Assembly: GCA_937927335.1 (NCBI GenBank)
Contig: CALBDU010000083.1
Location: forward strand, 124,001-188,000
DNA length: 64,000 nucleotides
Origin: an uncultured Clostridium sp.
Lineage (GTDB): Bacteria; Bacillota; Clostridia; Clostridiales; Clostridiaceae
Direction of reading: 5' to 3'
Numbering within the stretch: position 1 is the first letter of the stretch; every line of letters starts with the position of its first letter. The position numbers and the translations under genes are program-made. The notes under the pieces were generated by a model. The model was not told the origin of the DNA. It saw nothing but the letters and a program-made list of their open reading frames with translations, and searched no databases. Shown one piece after another: positions 25,666 to 34,487 of this stretch.

Positions 25666-28600
25666 TGAAGATTGCACATTTGGCTGATATACACTTATCA
25701 GAACTTGCAGGTCCTGTGAAGGATGGACAAAATGCCAGGATGTTGGACACAATTCGCTGCATGGATTATGCCTTTGATAAATTAAACGAGGAGCAGCCGG
25801 ATATCATTTTGATAGCCGGCGACCTTTTCCATAAATCAAAACTTTGGGCAGATGAAATGCTTAAAGAGATCACCATAGCTGCAAACTGGTTGAGAAGGTT
25901 GACAAGTATTGCTCCTACGGTGCTGCTGTTTGGAACAGCAAACCACGATAACATGAAAGCCTTTGAGAACATTAGAGATATGAGTATCCCATGGTTAACA
26001 GTAGTAACTGAACCGGATTTTCTCGAAATAAATACCAAAAGTGGAGATATCCAAATAGTAGCTGTACCGGGAATGGACAAAGGATTCTTCAGGACATTAT
26101 TCCCTGGGATGGACATGGAAGATGAAAATAAAGCAATATCTGAGGCTCTTGGAAATGTAATTATGGGCATATCAGCTGAAGCTAAGACAGATATACCATG
26201 TGTGCTCATGGCTCATTATACAGTAACGGGATGTGAACTGGAGAATGGTGAAAGCATATTCCTCAACAGTGACATAGTTATCCCTACAGCTGCACTACAG
26301 GCTTCAAGTTATGATCTGGTATGCCTGGGGCACATTCACAAGGCGCAGGAGGTACCAAACTGTGGCAGACCAGTGTATTATTCAGGACCACTAAACGGAA
26401 TTACATTTAATGAAGAGGGACAGGATAAGGGGTTTTGGATACATGAGTTGGCTGTATCTGCACCATACAATAGATGCGTTGGATCCAACTTTATAAAAAC
26501 ACCCAGCAGAGAATTCTTAACACTTAAATGGGTGCAGCAACATATCGAATTTTTCATGTGTAATGGAATACCTCAAGGAGACATTGAAAATATAAAAGAT
26601 AAAATTGTCAGGGTAATTTACAGTTGCGCAGATGAAACCAATAAACGGTTTAATAAAAAGGTACTGGAAAAGGCCATGTATGAAGCTGGGGCATTTTATG
26701 TAAGCGAAATAAGACCTTCAAAGATCTTGACCGTTACAGATAAGAATACCATGAGTGAGAATGATTCTGTTGAGAACAACCTAAGGGTATGGTTGGAAAA
26801 GCAGGATACGCCACCGGACAATATTGCAGAAATCATTGAAACAGCAAGGCCAATGATAGCAGAGATTAATGCATCCCTGCCTACCGGGAAACTTACCGGA
26901 GTATTTGAACCTGTATCACTGGAAGTTAAAAATTATAGATCCTACAAGGATGAAAGTTTTGATTTTACTCAGGTGAATTTTGCGACAGTTAACGGTCCTA
27001 ATGGTATAGGCAAGAGCTCCTTTTTCATGGATGCAGTGGCTGATTGCTTATTTGAAGAGCCGAGGGAGGGAGAGCTCACTGGCTGGATCAGTAACGGTGA
27101 TGATGTTAAATCCGGAGCTATGACTTTCACCTTTTGGATGGGAGAGGATACCTGGAGAGTTATAAGGACTAGGGTAAAATCGGGCAAGACAACTTTGTCA
27201 CTACAGAAACAGGATAAAGGCGAATGGAAGGATCAGAGCTGTGACAAAAAAGATGACACCCAAAAGAAGATTGTTAATCTCCTTGGTATGGACTCCATGA
27301 CATTTAAGAGTTGCGCACTTATTATGCAAGACAACTACGGCTTATTCCTTGAAGCCGATAAAACAGACCGTATGCAGGTGCTGGGGAATATCCTGGGGCT
27401 TTCGGTATATGACAAGCTCCACGATCTGGCCAAGGATAAGCTGAGGATCCAGAATAGGGGCATTGAGAATCTGAAATATGAGATCTCGTTGCTTGATGAA
27501 AAATTAGCATTAAAAGAAACTCTTGAAAAGAACCTTGAAAATTCCCTGGAAGAAAAAAGAATAGTCGATGAGAAACTTTGGGATCAAGAAGTTGAACTGA
27601 AGGTTGTTAAAAGTAAGCTTGAAAAAACAAAGGAACTCATATCACAAAGATCTGTTATTGAAGAAAAGGTTTTAACTTTAAGGAATGATAAAGATTCTAA
27701 GGAAAATGAAATAGCGGTTGTGAAAGCAGATATTGAGAGGGCCCAAAAAATAGTTAGCCAGGAGGATAAAATTCTGGCCAAGATACAGGAATACGAAGAT
27801 ACCAAGACCAAAATAACAACACTAAGAGCGCAGCAGCCTATTTTAACTCAGAAACAGGCTGAATTGCGCAAAACTAAAATGGAGATAGTAAACCTTCAGG
27901 ACAAGATTAGATCTAATGACAGGGCTATTACTGCAATTAATGAGGAATTAAAGGAAAAGGAGCAATTGGAAAAGGAAGTTGCTGATCTTCCCGATTACGA
28001 AGCAAAGCTGATTGAATTTGAGCAGCGTAAGGAAGAACTTGAAAAATTGCTTAAGGGGCTAGAGACTTTAAAGCAAAAATGGCTAAGTTCAGATGAGGAA
28101 TATAAAAGAAAATCAGAATTGATTAATTTTCATTTATCTCAATACAAAGAGAAGACTGGATTAATTAATAACAGTAACTGCCCGGTTGAAAATCCTTCCT
28201 GCAGCTTCCTGGAAGATGCTCTGGCTGCTAAAAGTAAAATTCCGGAATTGGAAAAGGAATTATCGGATCTGGATTACTGCCAGGTGCAGGATGCTAAAGC
28301 GGCCTATGAAGGTGCAAAGGTAAGGTATCAGGAATTTGGATATAACCGTGAAGGCCATGAGAATTTAAAGACGGTTATTGAAATTTTAAAAGATCGCAAA
28401 ATCAAGCTTGCCGGGTTATCTGGAAAGGATGAGCTGCTTAGGAATTACATTAATCAGAACCAGGATTACAAGACCAGTATTGAGGCCTTGGAAGAGGATA
28501 TATTAAGGCTTCAGCCAGAAATTAAATCACTTACAGAGGTTATATCTTGTCTTCCGGAATTGGAGGCAGCAATGCCGAAGCTGGAACAGTGGTATAGAGG

Positions 28601-29453
28601 CAAGGATGAACTTCCGGCTGCCAAGCAAATTATAATTTCATCAAATGATAGGCTTCAAAATTTACAGGACGATGTAAACAAAAATATTGAAGAAGGCACT
28701 AAGCTAACTGAAAAATGGAAAGAGCTTGACCATGAAATTTTCAGCATTGAGGTTAAGGACACAGATTTAATTCTTACCGAATCAAACATTAAAATCTTAA
28801 ACGATGAGCTTAATAATATCGGTGTGGTTATAGGAATAACCCAAGCAAAAATTGACGAGCTTTCAGGGTTCGCAGAGGAAAGGACATCCAAGACGGAACT
28901 GAATAAACAGTATGCAAAAGCTGCCAGTACTTTAACATTGCTTTCTCAGGCTTTCAGTATTGATGGAGTGCCTTTTCAGATAGTCAGATCAGTAGTGGCT
29001 GAATTGAGTTCAAAGAGTAATGAAATACTTTCCCGGATGACCGGCGGGAAAATGTCTATAGAGTTCAAAATGGACAAAGTGCTTAAGAACAAAAAAGAGG
29101 TCAATGCACTTGAAATATGGATAAATGACTATCAAAGAGGCACCATGCCATACCTCAGTAGATCCGGAGGCCAGAAAGTCAAGGCAGCTCTTTCAGTAGC
29201 TTTTGCTCTAGCAGATCTAAAGGCAAATAGAGCCGGGATCCAGCTGGGAATGATGTTTATTGACGAACCGCCTTTCCTGGATGCCGAGGGAGTACAGGCC
29301 TATGCAGATGCCCTGGAGCTGATGCATGACCAATACAACAGTATGAAAGTAATTGCCATCAGTCATGATCCAACAATGAAAGCTAGGTTTCCACAAAGTA
29401 TTGATGTAGTGGACGCAGGAGATGACGGCAGCAAAATCACCTTTAATGGCTAG
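25665..29453 (+). CDS. Single-chain SbcD-SbcC fusion (Mre11-Rad50-type nuclease-ATPase)
   Basis: 1262 residues joining two normally separate proteins. Residues 1-330 are an SbcD/Mre11 metallophosphoesterase: HLADIHL, LIAGDLFH, GTANHDN, MAHYTVTG and CLGHIHK provide the two-metal ligands. Residues 420-600 are the N-lobe of an SbcC/Rad50 ATPase with Walker A NGPNGIGKSS (about 443-452) and the Q-loop. Long coiled coils run from about 600 to 1110, with a possible hook NCPVENPSCS at 838-847. The C-lobe has the signature LSRSGGQK (about 1162) and Walker B MMFIDEPPFLD (about 1196). Such complexes trim DNA ends and cut hairpins; in phages (T4 gp46/47) they serve recombination-dependent replication. 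It is uninterrupted; the fusion enforces 1:1 stoichiometry. Confidence 0.93.
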   Translation: MKIAHLADIHLSELAGPVKDGQNARMLDTIRCMDYAFDKLNEEQPDIILIAGDLFHKSKLWADEMLKEITIAANWLRRLTSIAPTVLLFGTANHDNMKAFENIRDMSIPWLTVVTEPDFLEINTKSGDIQIVAVPGMDKGFFRTLFPGMDMEDENKAISEALGNVIMGISAEAKTDIPCVLMAHYTVTGCELENGESIFLNSDIVIPTAALQASSYDLVCLGHIHKAQEVPNCGRPVYYSGPLNGITFNEEGQDKGFWIHELAVSAPYNRCVGSNFIKTPSREFLTLKWVQQHIEFFMCNGIPQGDIENIKDKIVRVIYSCADETNKRFNKKVLEKAMYEAGAFYVSEIRPSKILTVTDKNTMSENDSVENNLRVWLEKQDTPPDNIAEIIETARPMIAEINASLPTGKLTGVFEPVSLEVKNYRSYKDESFDFTQVNFATVNGPNGIGKSSFFMDAVADCLFEEPREGELTGWISNGDDVKSGAMTFTFWMGEDTWRVIRTRVKSGKTTLSLQKQDKGEWKDQSCDKKDDTQKKIVNLLGMDSMTFKSCALIMQDNYGLFLEADKTDRMQVLGNILGLSVYDKLHDLAKDKLRIQNRGIENLKYEISLLDEKLALKETLEKNLENSLEEKRIVDEKLWDQEVELKVVKSKLEKTKELISQRSVIEEKVLTLRNDKDSKENEIAVVKADIERAQKIVSQEDKILAKIQEYEDTKTKITTLRAQQPILTQKQAELRKTKMEIVNLQDKIRSNDRAITAINEELKEKEQLEKEVADLPDYEAKLIEFEQRKEELEKLLKGLETLKQKWLSSDEEYKRKSELINFHLSQYKEKTGLINNSNCPVENPSCSFLEDALAAKSKIPELEKELSDLDYCQVQDAKAAYEGAKVRYQEFGYNREGHENLKTVIEILKDRKIKLAGLSGKDELLRNYINQNQDYKTSIEALEEDILRLQPEIKSLTEVISCLPELEAAMPKLEQWYRGKDELPAAKQIIISSNDRLQNLQDDVNKNIEEGTKLTEKWKELDHEIFSIEVKDTDLILTESNIKILNDELNNIGVVIGITQAKIDELSGFAEERTSKTELNKQYAKAASTLTLLSQAFSIDGVPFQIVRSVVAELSSKSNEILSRMTGGKMSIEFKMDKVLKNKKEVNALEIWINDYQRGTMPYLSRSGGQKVKAALSVAFALADLKANRAGIQLGMMFIDEPPFLDAEGVQAYADALELMHDQYNSMKVIAISHDPTMKARFPQSIDVVDAGDDGSKITFNG

Positions 29454-29460
29454 ACACGCA

Positions 29461-29628
29461 ATGAAAATAATTATTATGAAATGCAGTGGTGCTCTTTGGT
29501 ACAAAGATAAAATCGGAAAGGTATTTGAGGTATGCGCTCTCCAAGGGGGAATGGGCTGCAAAAAATATCTGATTAAAAGCGGAAAAATTTATAAAGAAAT
29601 TTTAGCAGAGGACTGTGAAATAATTTAA
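29461..29628 (+). CDS. Small hypothetical phage protein
   Basis: 55 residues from ATG 29461; an earlier ATG at 29446 overlaps the SbcDC end and neither has a strong RBS. Contains three or four cysteines (MKCSGALWY, FEVCALQGGMGCKKY). Small beta-rich composition. Unknown. Confidence 0.55.
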   Translation: MKIIIMKCSGALWYKDKIGKVFEVCALQGGMGCKKYLIKSGKIYKEILAEDCEII

Positions 29629-29666
29629 TCGGGGCCTTAAGTGCCCCTTGAAAAGGAAGGTGCAAT

Positions 29667-29936
29667 ATGAAGAGAAATAAAAAAGACGTTATAAGAACTA
29701 GGGTTATGAATATTGCAGGGTATGTTGTAGAAACTCAGGACAATATAAGGCATACATCGAAAATTTTTAGTATATCAAAGTCAACGGTTCATAAGGATCT
29801 ATCTGAGAGGCTTCCAAGGATTAATCCGCAACTGTATGGGAAAGTAAAGAGCATCCTTATTGATAATAAATACATGGGACAGTTAAAAGGCGGAGAAGCC
29901 ACATCTAAGAGATATAGAAAGGCCGTGAACTCATAA
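29667..29936 (+). CDS. SpoIIID-family sporulation transcription regulator encoded by the prophage
   Basis: 89 residues, about the length of chromosomal SpoIIID (about 80-95). The helix-turn-helix segment is nearly textbook: STVHKDLSERLPRINPQL, followed by GKVKSIL and the family's LKGGEATSKRY tail. SpoIIID is a mother-cell DNA-binding regulator that switches sigma-E to sigma-K gene programmes. Finding it between the recombination nuclease and SSB, in the phage early operon, means it is probably expressed on induction or early infection and could bind host sporulation promoters or phage DNA. RBS GGAAGG; stop overlaps the ssb start. Confidence 0.9.
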   Translation: MKRNKKDVIRTRVMNIAGYVVETQDNIRHTSKIFSISKSTVHKDLSERLPRINPQLYGKVKSILIDNKYMGQLKGGEATSKRYRKAVNS

Positions 29937-30337
29937 TGAATAAGGTTGTTTTAATAGGCCGCTTAACCAAGGATCCTGATTTGAAATTCACGCCTGGATC
30001 CGGAACTGCTGTTGCCACATTTATATTAGCAGTAGATAGACGATTTTCAAAGGATGGTCAAAGAGAGGCTGACTTCATACCAATTGTAGTGTGGGGAAAA
30101 CAGGCTGAATCCACTGCAAATTACATGAGCAAGGGAAAGCTCATGGGGGTAGCCGGCAGGATCCAAACAAGGAACTATGATGCCAAGGACGGTACCAAAA
30201 GGTATGTAACCGAAGTTGTGGCCGAAGAGGTTCAGTTTCTCGAGTGGGGGGATAAACCGGGGAACAAATCATACGGAGATGGTAATTCATATGATGGAAT
30301 AACCCCTATTGATGAAGAGGGTGAAATTCCATTTTAG
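29936..30337 (+). CDS. ssb: Single-stranded DNA-binding protein
   Basis: 133 residues. N-terminal OB fold (MNKVVLIGRLTKDPDLKFTP, FILAVDRRFSKDG, FIPIVVWGKQAE) and an acidic C-terminal tip ending DEEGEIPF, which recruits partner proteins. It coats ssDNA during phage replication. Start overlaps the SpoIIID-like stop. Confidence 0.95.
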   Translation: MNKVVLIGRLTKDPDLKFTPGSGTAVATFILAVDRRFSKDGQREADFIPIVVWGKQAESTANYMSKGKLMGVAGRIQTRNYDAKDGTKRYVTEVVAEEVQFLEWGDKPGNKSYGDGNSYDGITPIDEEGEIPF

Positions 30338-30380
30338 TGAAACATTTGAATATATTGCGCATTAATTTAAGGAGGATAAT

Positions 30381-30539
30381 ATGTTTTTGTTAGTAGAAAT
30401 AGACAAGGAGTTTAGTATAGGAATTGACTGGTTTAAATACTCTAAGGGCTTTAGACTTGGTTTTATCGGAATACATGTATGTACTGTGAAATTTTCTAAA
30501 TTCATAGATATATGTGTTGAAGAAAAAAATAATATCTAA
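30381..30539 (+). CDS. 52-residue hypothetical protein
   Basis: RBS AAGGAGG seven bases from ATG. Hydrophobic/aromatic sequence (SIGIDWFKYSKGFRLGF, then IGIHVCTVKFSKFI); may associate with membrane or a partner. No family recognised. Confidence 0.55.
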   Translation: MFLLVEIDKEFSIGIDWFKYSKGFRLGFIGIHVCTVKFSKFIDICVEEKNNI

Positions 30540-30550
30540 TACACAATACA

Positions 30551-30687
30551 AGAGTTATGTTAAGTTAAATTACCTAAACAGAGTTTTAGACCAAAGAGAT
30601 CTTGCTGAAGTTGCCCCTAGTATTCCATATTGTTGTTAAATAGCATAAAAAGAACATGCGGGGCAACTCATGGACTTAACTTACTCT
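30551..30687. repeat. Nested inverted-repeat structure next to a reverse-strand gene
   Basis: Outer arms AGAGTTATGTTAAGT (30551-30565) and ACTTAACTTACTCT (30674-30687) are imperfect complements; inner arms AGTTGCCCC (30609-30617) and GGGGCAACT (30660-30668) are perfect. The 137-bp unit lies just beyond the stop codon of the reverse-strand gene and could be a structured RNA, a terminator or one end of an inserted cassette. Confidence 0.55.
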
Positions 30688-30697
30688 GAAACAAATG

Positions 30698-30955
30698 TTA
30701 AACAGTGTAAGTCTTCCAAGGTATTTGTTCCATAAATACATTTGCAAGAAAATTAACAATATCTTTTCTGCCATAGTAAGTAGGGCGCCCATTGGAATCT
30801 TGCGACATCAAGACAATTGGCATGCCGGGGAAATATGGTTGAAAGGAATGTTGTGTACTATTGATTGTTGAGTTATTCATAACCGCAGAATGTTTAACAA
30901 CAACAATTGCAAATGTAACACCTTGTTCTTTTATGACTGCGCCATCAAATTGCAT
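30698..30955 (-). CDS. Conserved hypothetical protein on the opposite strand
   Basis: 85 residues with an ideal RBS (AAGGAGGTGA) on the minus strand. Sequence features: FDGAVIKEQGVTFAIVVVKH at the N-terminus, then FFPGMPIVLMSQDS-like and PTYYGRKDIVNFLANV. I recall close relatives as uncharacterised proteins in many Firmicutes, often on mobile DNA, but can name no function. It opposes the early operon and so must have its own promoter, a typical moron arrangement. Confidence 0.8.
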   Translation of the reverse strand: MQFDGAVIKEQGVTFAIVVVKHSAVMNNSTINSTQHSFQPYFPGMPIVLMSQDSNGRPTYYGRKDIVNFLANVFMEQIPWKTYTV

Positions 30956-31092
30956 AAGAAATCACCTCCTTCCTAAAGGTGATAATTCTACAAAATAATG
31001 TAAAATCCTCTAAGATTTTAAAATATCTGCCTAATAATAAAAACCAAGAACTGTTATTAACATATATAACATACTAGAAATAGGAGGTAGCA

Positions 31093-31629
31093 ATGCAGGT
31101 ACAATATAGGTTTACGGATAAAGAATTAAAGCAGCTTCTCTCAGAAAATCTAACCTTAATAGTTGATACCAGAGAGCAGGAAAATCAGCATATTTTAGAC
31201 TACTTTAATAGGCAAAAAATTAAGTATGAAGTGAAGAAATTGGATGCTGGTGATTACAGTATTAAGTTGACTGCTAACCCAGAGATAGGACTTCCAAGGG
31301 AACTATACTTCCCGGTAATGATAGAAAAAAAGAACAGTGTGGACGAACTGGCCAGCAGCATAAAGGACAGGGCCAGGTTTGAAGCTGAGTTTATCCGGGC
31401 AAAAGGATCCGGTACCCAGATATACTTATTGGTTGAAGAAAGTAAAGGGTACGAGAATATTGTCAATGGCAATTACAGAAGCCAATACGATGCCAAAGCT
31501 CTGCTTGCTTCACTTAAGACTTTTGAATGCAGATATAACTTTAGCACAATATTCCAGGACAAACTGTACTCAGGAAATTTTATATACTACACATTGAGAT
31601 ATTATTTGTACGAATGCTTAAAAAACTGA
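31093..31629 (+). CDS. ERCC4-domain nuclease
   Basis: 178 residues. XPF/ERCC4 catalytic motifs are in order: IVDTREQE, LDAGDYSI, VMIEKKNS and DRARFEAEF. Such nucleases cut branched DNA next to single-strand/duplex junctions. Its place between SSB and the primase-helicase suggests resolution of replication or recombination intermediates. RBS AGGAGG precedes ATG. Confidence 0.9.
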   Translation: MQVQYRFTDKELKQLLSENLTLIVDTREQENQHILDYFNRQKIKYEVKKLDAGDYSIKLTANPEIGLPRELYFPVMIEKKNSVDELASSIKDRARFEAEFIRAKGSGTQIYLLVEESKGYENIVNGNYRSQYDAKALLASLKTFECRYNFSTIFQDKLYSGNFIYYTLRYYLYECLKN

Positions 31630-31642
31630 GGTGGTGCTATTA

Positions 31643-33967
31643 ATGGACTACAGCACAATAAAATCATACTTCAAAATTAAAGAGGACCATGGGAACAGGG
31701 CAAAGGCTATATGCCCAGCGCATCCGGATAAAGAGGCAAGCCTCAGTATTAATTATGATGCCAAGGAGAATAAGACACTGCTGTATTGCCATGCCGGGTG
31801 TGAAACAAAAGAGATCTTGGAAAGGGTAGGACTCAAGATAACTGATTTATTTGATAAACCCATGGATTCTGAAAGTGTTAATAAGGGTAAAGGAAAGGTT
31901 ATAGATAAAGTATATAAATATATGGATAAGGACGGAAGTCTTGTCTGTGAAAAGGTACGCTTTATTCCTAAACAATTTAGCCAAAGACGGTATGTAAAAG
32001 GAATGACCATCTGGGGATTGGAGCAGGGTAAATACTATGAAACTTATCCAGGGAGCAATAATTACAGCATGAAATCTCGAGACGGAGTAAAAACAGTGGA
32101 GCTTGAGGGAGTTGAGCCTGTGCTCTATAACCTCCCTGAGCTTATGCAGGCTGTCCAAGATGGTAAAGAGGTTTACATAGTTGAAGGGGAAAAAGATGCA
32201 GACAACCTTAAAACCTGGGAAATAACTGCAACCTGTAACTTTGATGGAGCATCAAAGAGCAGCCAAAAATATAAATGGAGGAAAGAATATAACCAATACT
32301 TTAAAGGTGCACGGGTTGTAGTCCTCCATGACAATGATGATTCAGGCAGGGCTCACGCTGAGGCTATAGCCAGTAATCTTTACGAAGTAGCCGAGTATAT
32401 TAAATGCCCGGAACTTCCAGGACTTGATGAAAAGGGAGATATATCAGACTGGCAGGCTGAAGGGCATACCAAAGAAGAACTTATTGCCTTGGTTGAGAAT
32501 ACAGAGGCATGGGATCCTATAATGCAGCCAGCAAAAGTAGATCTCATTAGATTTAACTTTTCAGATGTTGGGAATGCTGAAAGGCTAATTGCGACCTTTG
32601 GGAAAATAATTAGGTATCGTCCTGGATGGAAAAACGGATGGCTGATATGGTCCGGAAAACACTGGCAAGTAGATTATGATAATAAGATAGAGGTCCTGGC
32701 AAGAAAGGTAATTAAATTATTACAGCAGCAGGGGAATGATATCCCTATGGACAGTGAAAAACATGAAGCTTTAAAAAAGGAGATTTTAAAATTTGTCCTG
32801 AAATCAGAGAATGACAACAGGATCCGGGCAATGATTAACCAGGCAAAGAGCCATTCCAATATTGTTATTAAAGAGCTGAATAAGAATCCTTTCCTGCTTA
32901 ATTATCAGAATGGTACCTTGAATACAAAAACAGGGAAGCTACAGGCCCATAACAGGAGAGATTATATTACCAGGTTAGTTGAGTTAAACCATGATCCGGG
33001 AGCTGCATGCCCTAACTGGATTGAATTTATAAATAAAATCTTCCTTTGTAACACAGAATTGATTGAGTATATTCAAAAATCGATTGGATACTCCATGACA
33101 GGCAATGCATCCTTGCAATGTTTTTACATTCTCCATGGTCAAGGATCCAATGGTAAAGGTACTTTCATGAAAACTGTACAAACCATCTTAGGAGGTTACT
33201 CTGCAACACTTAAAGGAAACAGCCTAATGGAAAAGATGGGGGATGAAGGAGCCCGAGGAGATCTGGCCAAACTCGAAAATAAGTACTTTGTAGTGGTGAA
33301 TGAGCTTGAGGAAGGCAAGTCCTTTGACGAAGCTCTGGTTAAGAGTTTGAGCTCCGGAGCTGATGAAGTCATTCCAGTACGCCGGATGTATGAGGAAGAA
33401 TTTGACCTGAGACCGACTTTTAAAATGTGGATGACCACAAATAAGCTTCCTAAGATTAAAGGCACTGACCAGGGTATATGGAGGCGTGTAAGGAAGATTC
33501 CTTTTGAATATAACTTTGAAAAAGATGCAGAGAAAAATGAAAATTTCTTTGAAGAGAAGCTGATTCCAGAGTTGCCAGGGATATTAAACTGGGCATTAGA
33601 AGGCTGCTTAAAATGGCAGCGTGATGGTATGCAGGTGCCGGATATTGTAAAGTATGCTATTGATGATTATAAGCACGATATGGATCCAGTGCAGAGATTC
33701 ATAGAAGAATGCTGCATGGTTAGTGAAACGGTAAAAGCAAATAGAGGTGCTCTATATACTGCTTACAAAGATTGGTGCGGCGAGAATAATGAATATACAT
33801 TGTCAGCAACGAAATTAAACAGAAAATTAATGGAAAGAGGTTATCCAATGGTAATTATTCATGGAGTGAAATATTGGAAAAACATAGGGCTTGCTTCAAG
33901 AGAATATGAAGATTTAGAAGAATGTAAGGATATGGATAACCCATTTTATCAACCGCCATTAATTTAG
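31643..33967 (+). CDS. Primase-helicase (CHC2-TOPRIM-D5/SF3)
   Basis: 774 residues from ATG 31643 (GAGGTGGTG upstream). Residues 20-65 form a CHC2-like zinc finger (CPAHPDKEASLSI...CHAGC), 170-270 a TOPRIM domain (YIVEGEKDADN, VVLHDNDDSGRAHA), 390-480 a D5_N region, and 485-640 an SF3 helicase ATPase with Walker A HGQGSNGKGT and a DUF-like C-terminal tail. It both primes and unwinds for phage genome replication, like phage P4 alpha and D5-type proteins. The candidate origin follows it directly. Confidence 0.95.
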   Translation: MDYSTIKSYFKIKEDHGNRAKAICPAHPDKEASLSINYDAKENKTLLYCHAGCETKEILERVGLKITDLFDKPMDSESVNKGKGKVIDKVYKYMDKDGSLVCEKVRFIPKQFSQRRYVKGMTIWGLEQGKYYETYPGSNNYSMKSRDGVKTVELEGVEPVLYNLPELMQAVQDGKEVYIVEGEKDADNLKTWEITATCNFDGASKSSQKYKWRKEYNQYFKGARVVVLHDNDDSGRAHAEAIASNLYEVAEYIKCPELPGLDEKGDISDWQAEGHTKEELIALVENTEAWDPIMQPAKVDLIRFNFSDVGNAERLIATFGKIIRYRPGWKNGWLIWSGKHWQVDYDNKIEVLARKVIKLLQQQGNDIPMDSEKHEALKKEILKFVLKSENDNRIRAMINQAKSHSNIVIKELNKNPFLLNYQNGTLNTKTGKLQAHNRRDYITRLVELNHDPGAACPNWIEFINKIFLCNTELIEYIQKSIGYSMTGNASLQCFYILHGQGSNGKGTFMKTVQTILGGYSATLKGNSLMEKMGDEGARGDLAKLENKYFVVVNELEEGKSFDEALVKSLSSGADEVIPVRRMYEEEFDLRPTFKMWMTTNKLPKIKGTDQGIWRRVRKIPFEYNFEKDAEKNENFFEEKLIPELPGILNWALEGCLKWQRDGMQVPDIVKYAIDDYKHDMDPVQRFIEECCMVSETVKANRGALYTAYKDWCGENNEYTLSATKLNRKLMERGYPMVIIHGVKYWKNIGLASREYEDLEECKDMDNPFYQPPLI

Positions 33968-34280
33968 GGTGTCTATTTTTGCCCTAGGGTGCTTGTTGGG
34001 TGCTTGTTTTTTTTAAAATCGACACCCTAAACAAACCCTTATATATCAATGCGTTGAGGGCTGTTGGGTGTCAAAGGTGTTTGTTTTTTCACTACCTTTG
34101 CGTATAGAAAATAAAAAATATATGTATATGAAATATATATAAATAACAATAAGGAGCAAAATTTCAAAATCGACACCCTAAATTAACATGAACATAGTAA
34201 TATCAATGGGTTGAAGGTAATTAAAAATCGACACCCCAATTTAAAAATAAACACCCAAAACTAGCACCCTTTAAAATGTG
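33961..34280. other. Candidate phage replication origin with iterons
   Basis: About 320 bases without a gene. Three direct repeats AAAATCGACACCC(T/C) at 34015, 34166 and 34224, plus partial AAACACCC (34249) and AGCACCC; an inverted copy AATTTAGGGTGTC (33961-33973) is the exact complement of GACACCCTAAATT at 34172. Between them lies a very AT-rich block (34105-34165). Iterons plus AT-rich DNA next to the replicative helicase fit an origin. Confidence 0.65.
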
Positions 34281-34290
34281 GAGGTAAATT

Positions 34291-34446
34291 ATGAAAATAA
34301 GTATTGACCAGATGTACAGAAGTAGATTAGTCCAGATTGAGGCAGATCTTCAAAGTGAATACCGAAAAGGCAAAAGAAGGAATAAAAACAAGATTGCCAA
34401 GCTGCTAGAGGAGCAGGCTCGGCTTAAGAAGTTAGTTCAGAATTGA
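34291..34446 (+). CDS. 51-residue basic helical protein
   Basis: RBS GGAGG before ATG. Rich in Lys/Arg (SEYRKGKRRNKNKIAKLLEE) and helical. Could bind nucleic acid. First gene after the candidate origin. Confidence 0.55.
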   Translation: MKISIDQMYRSRLVQIEADLQSEYRKGKRRNKNKIAKLLEEQARLKKLVQN

Positions 34447-34487
34447 GGGGTTAAACATCGTAATAAATCGCAGTGGGAGGTAGGAGC

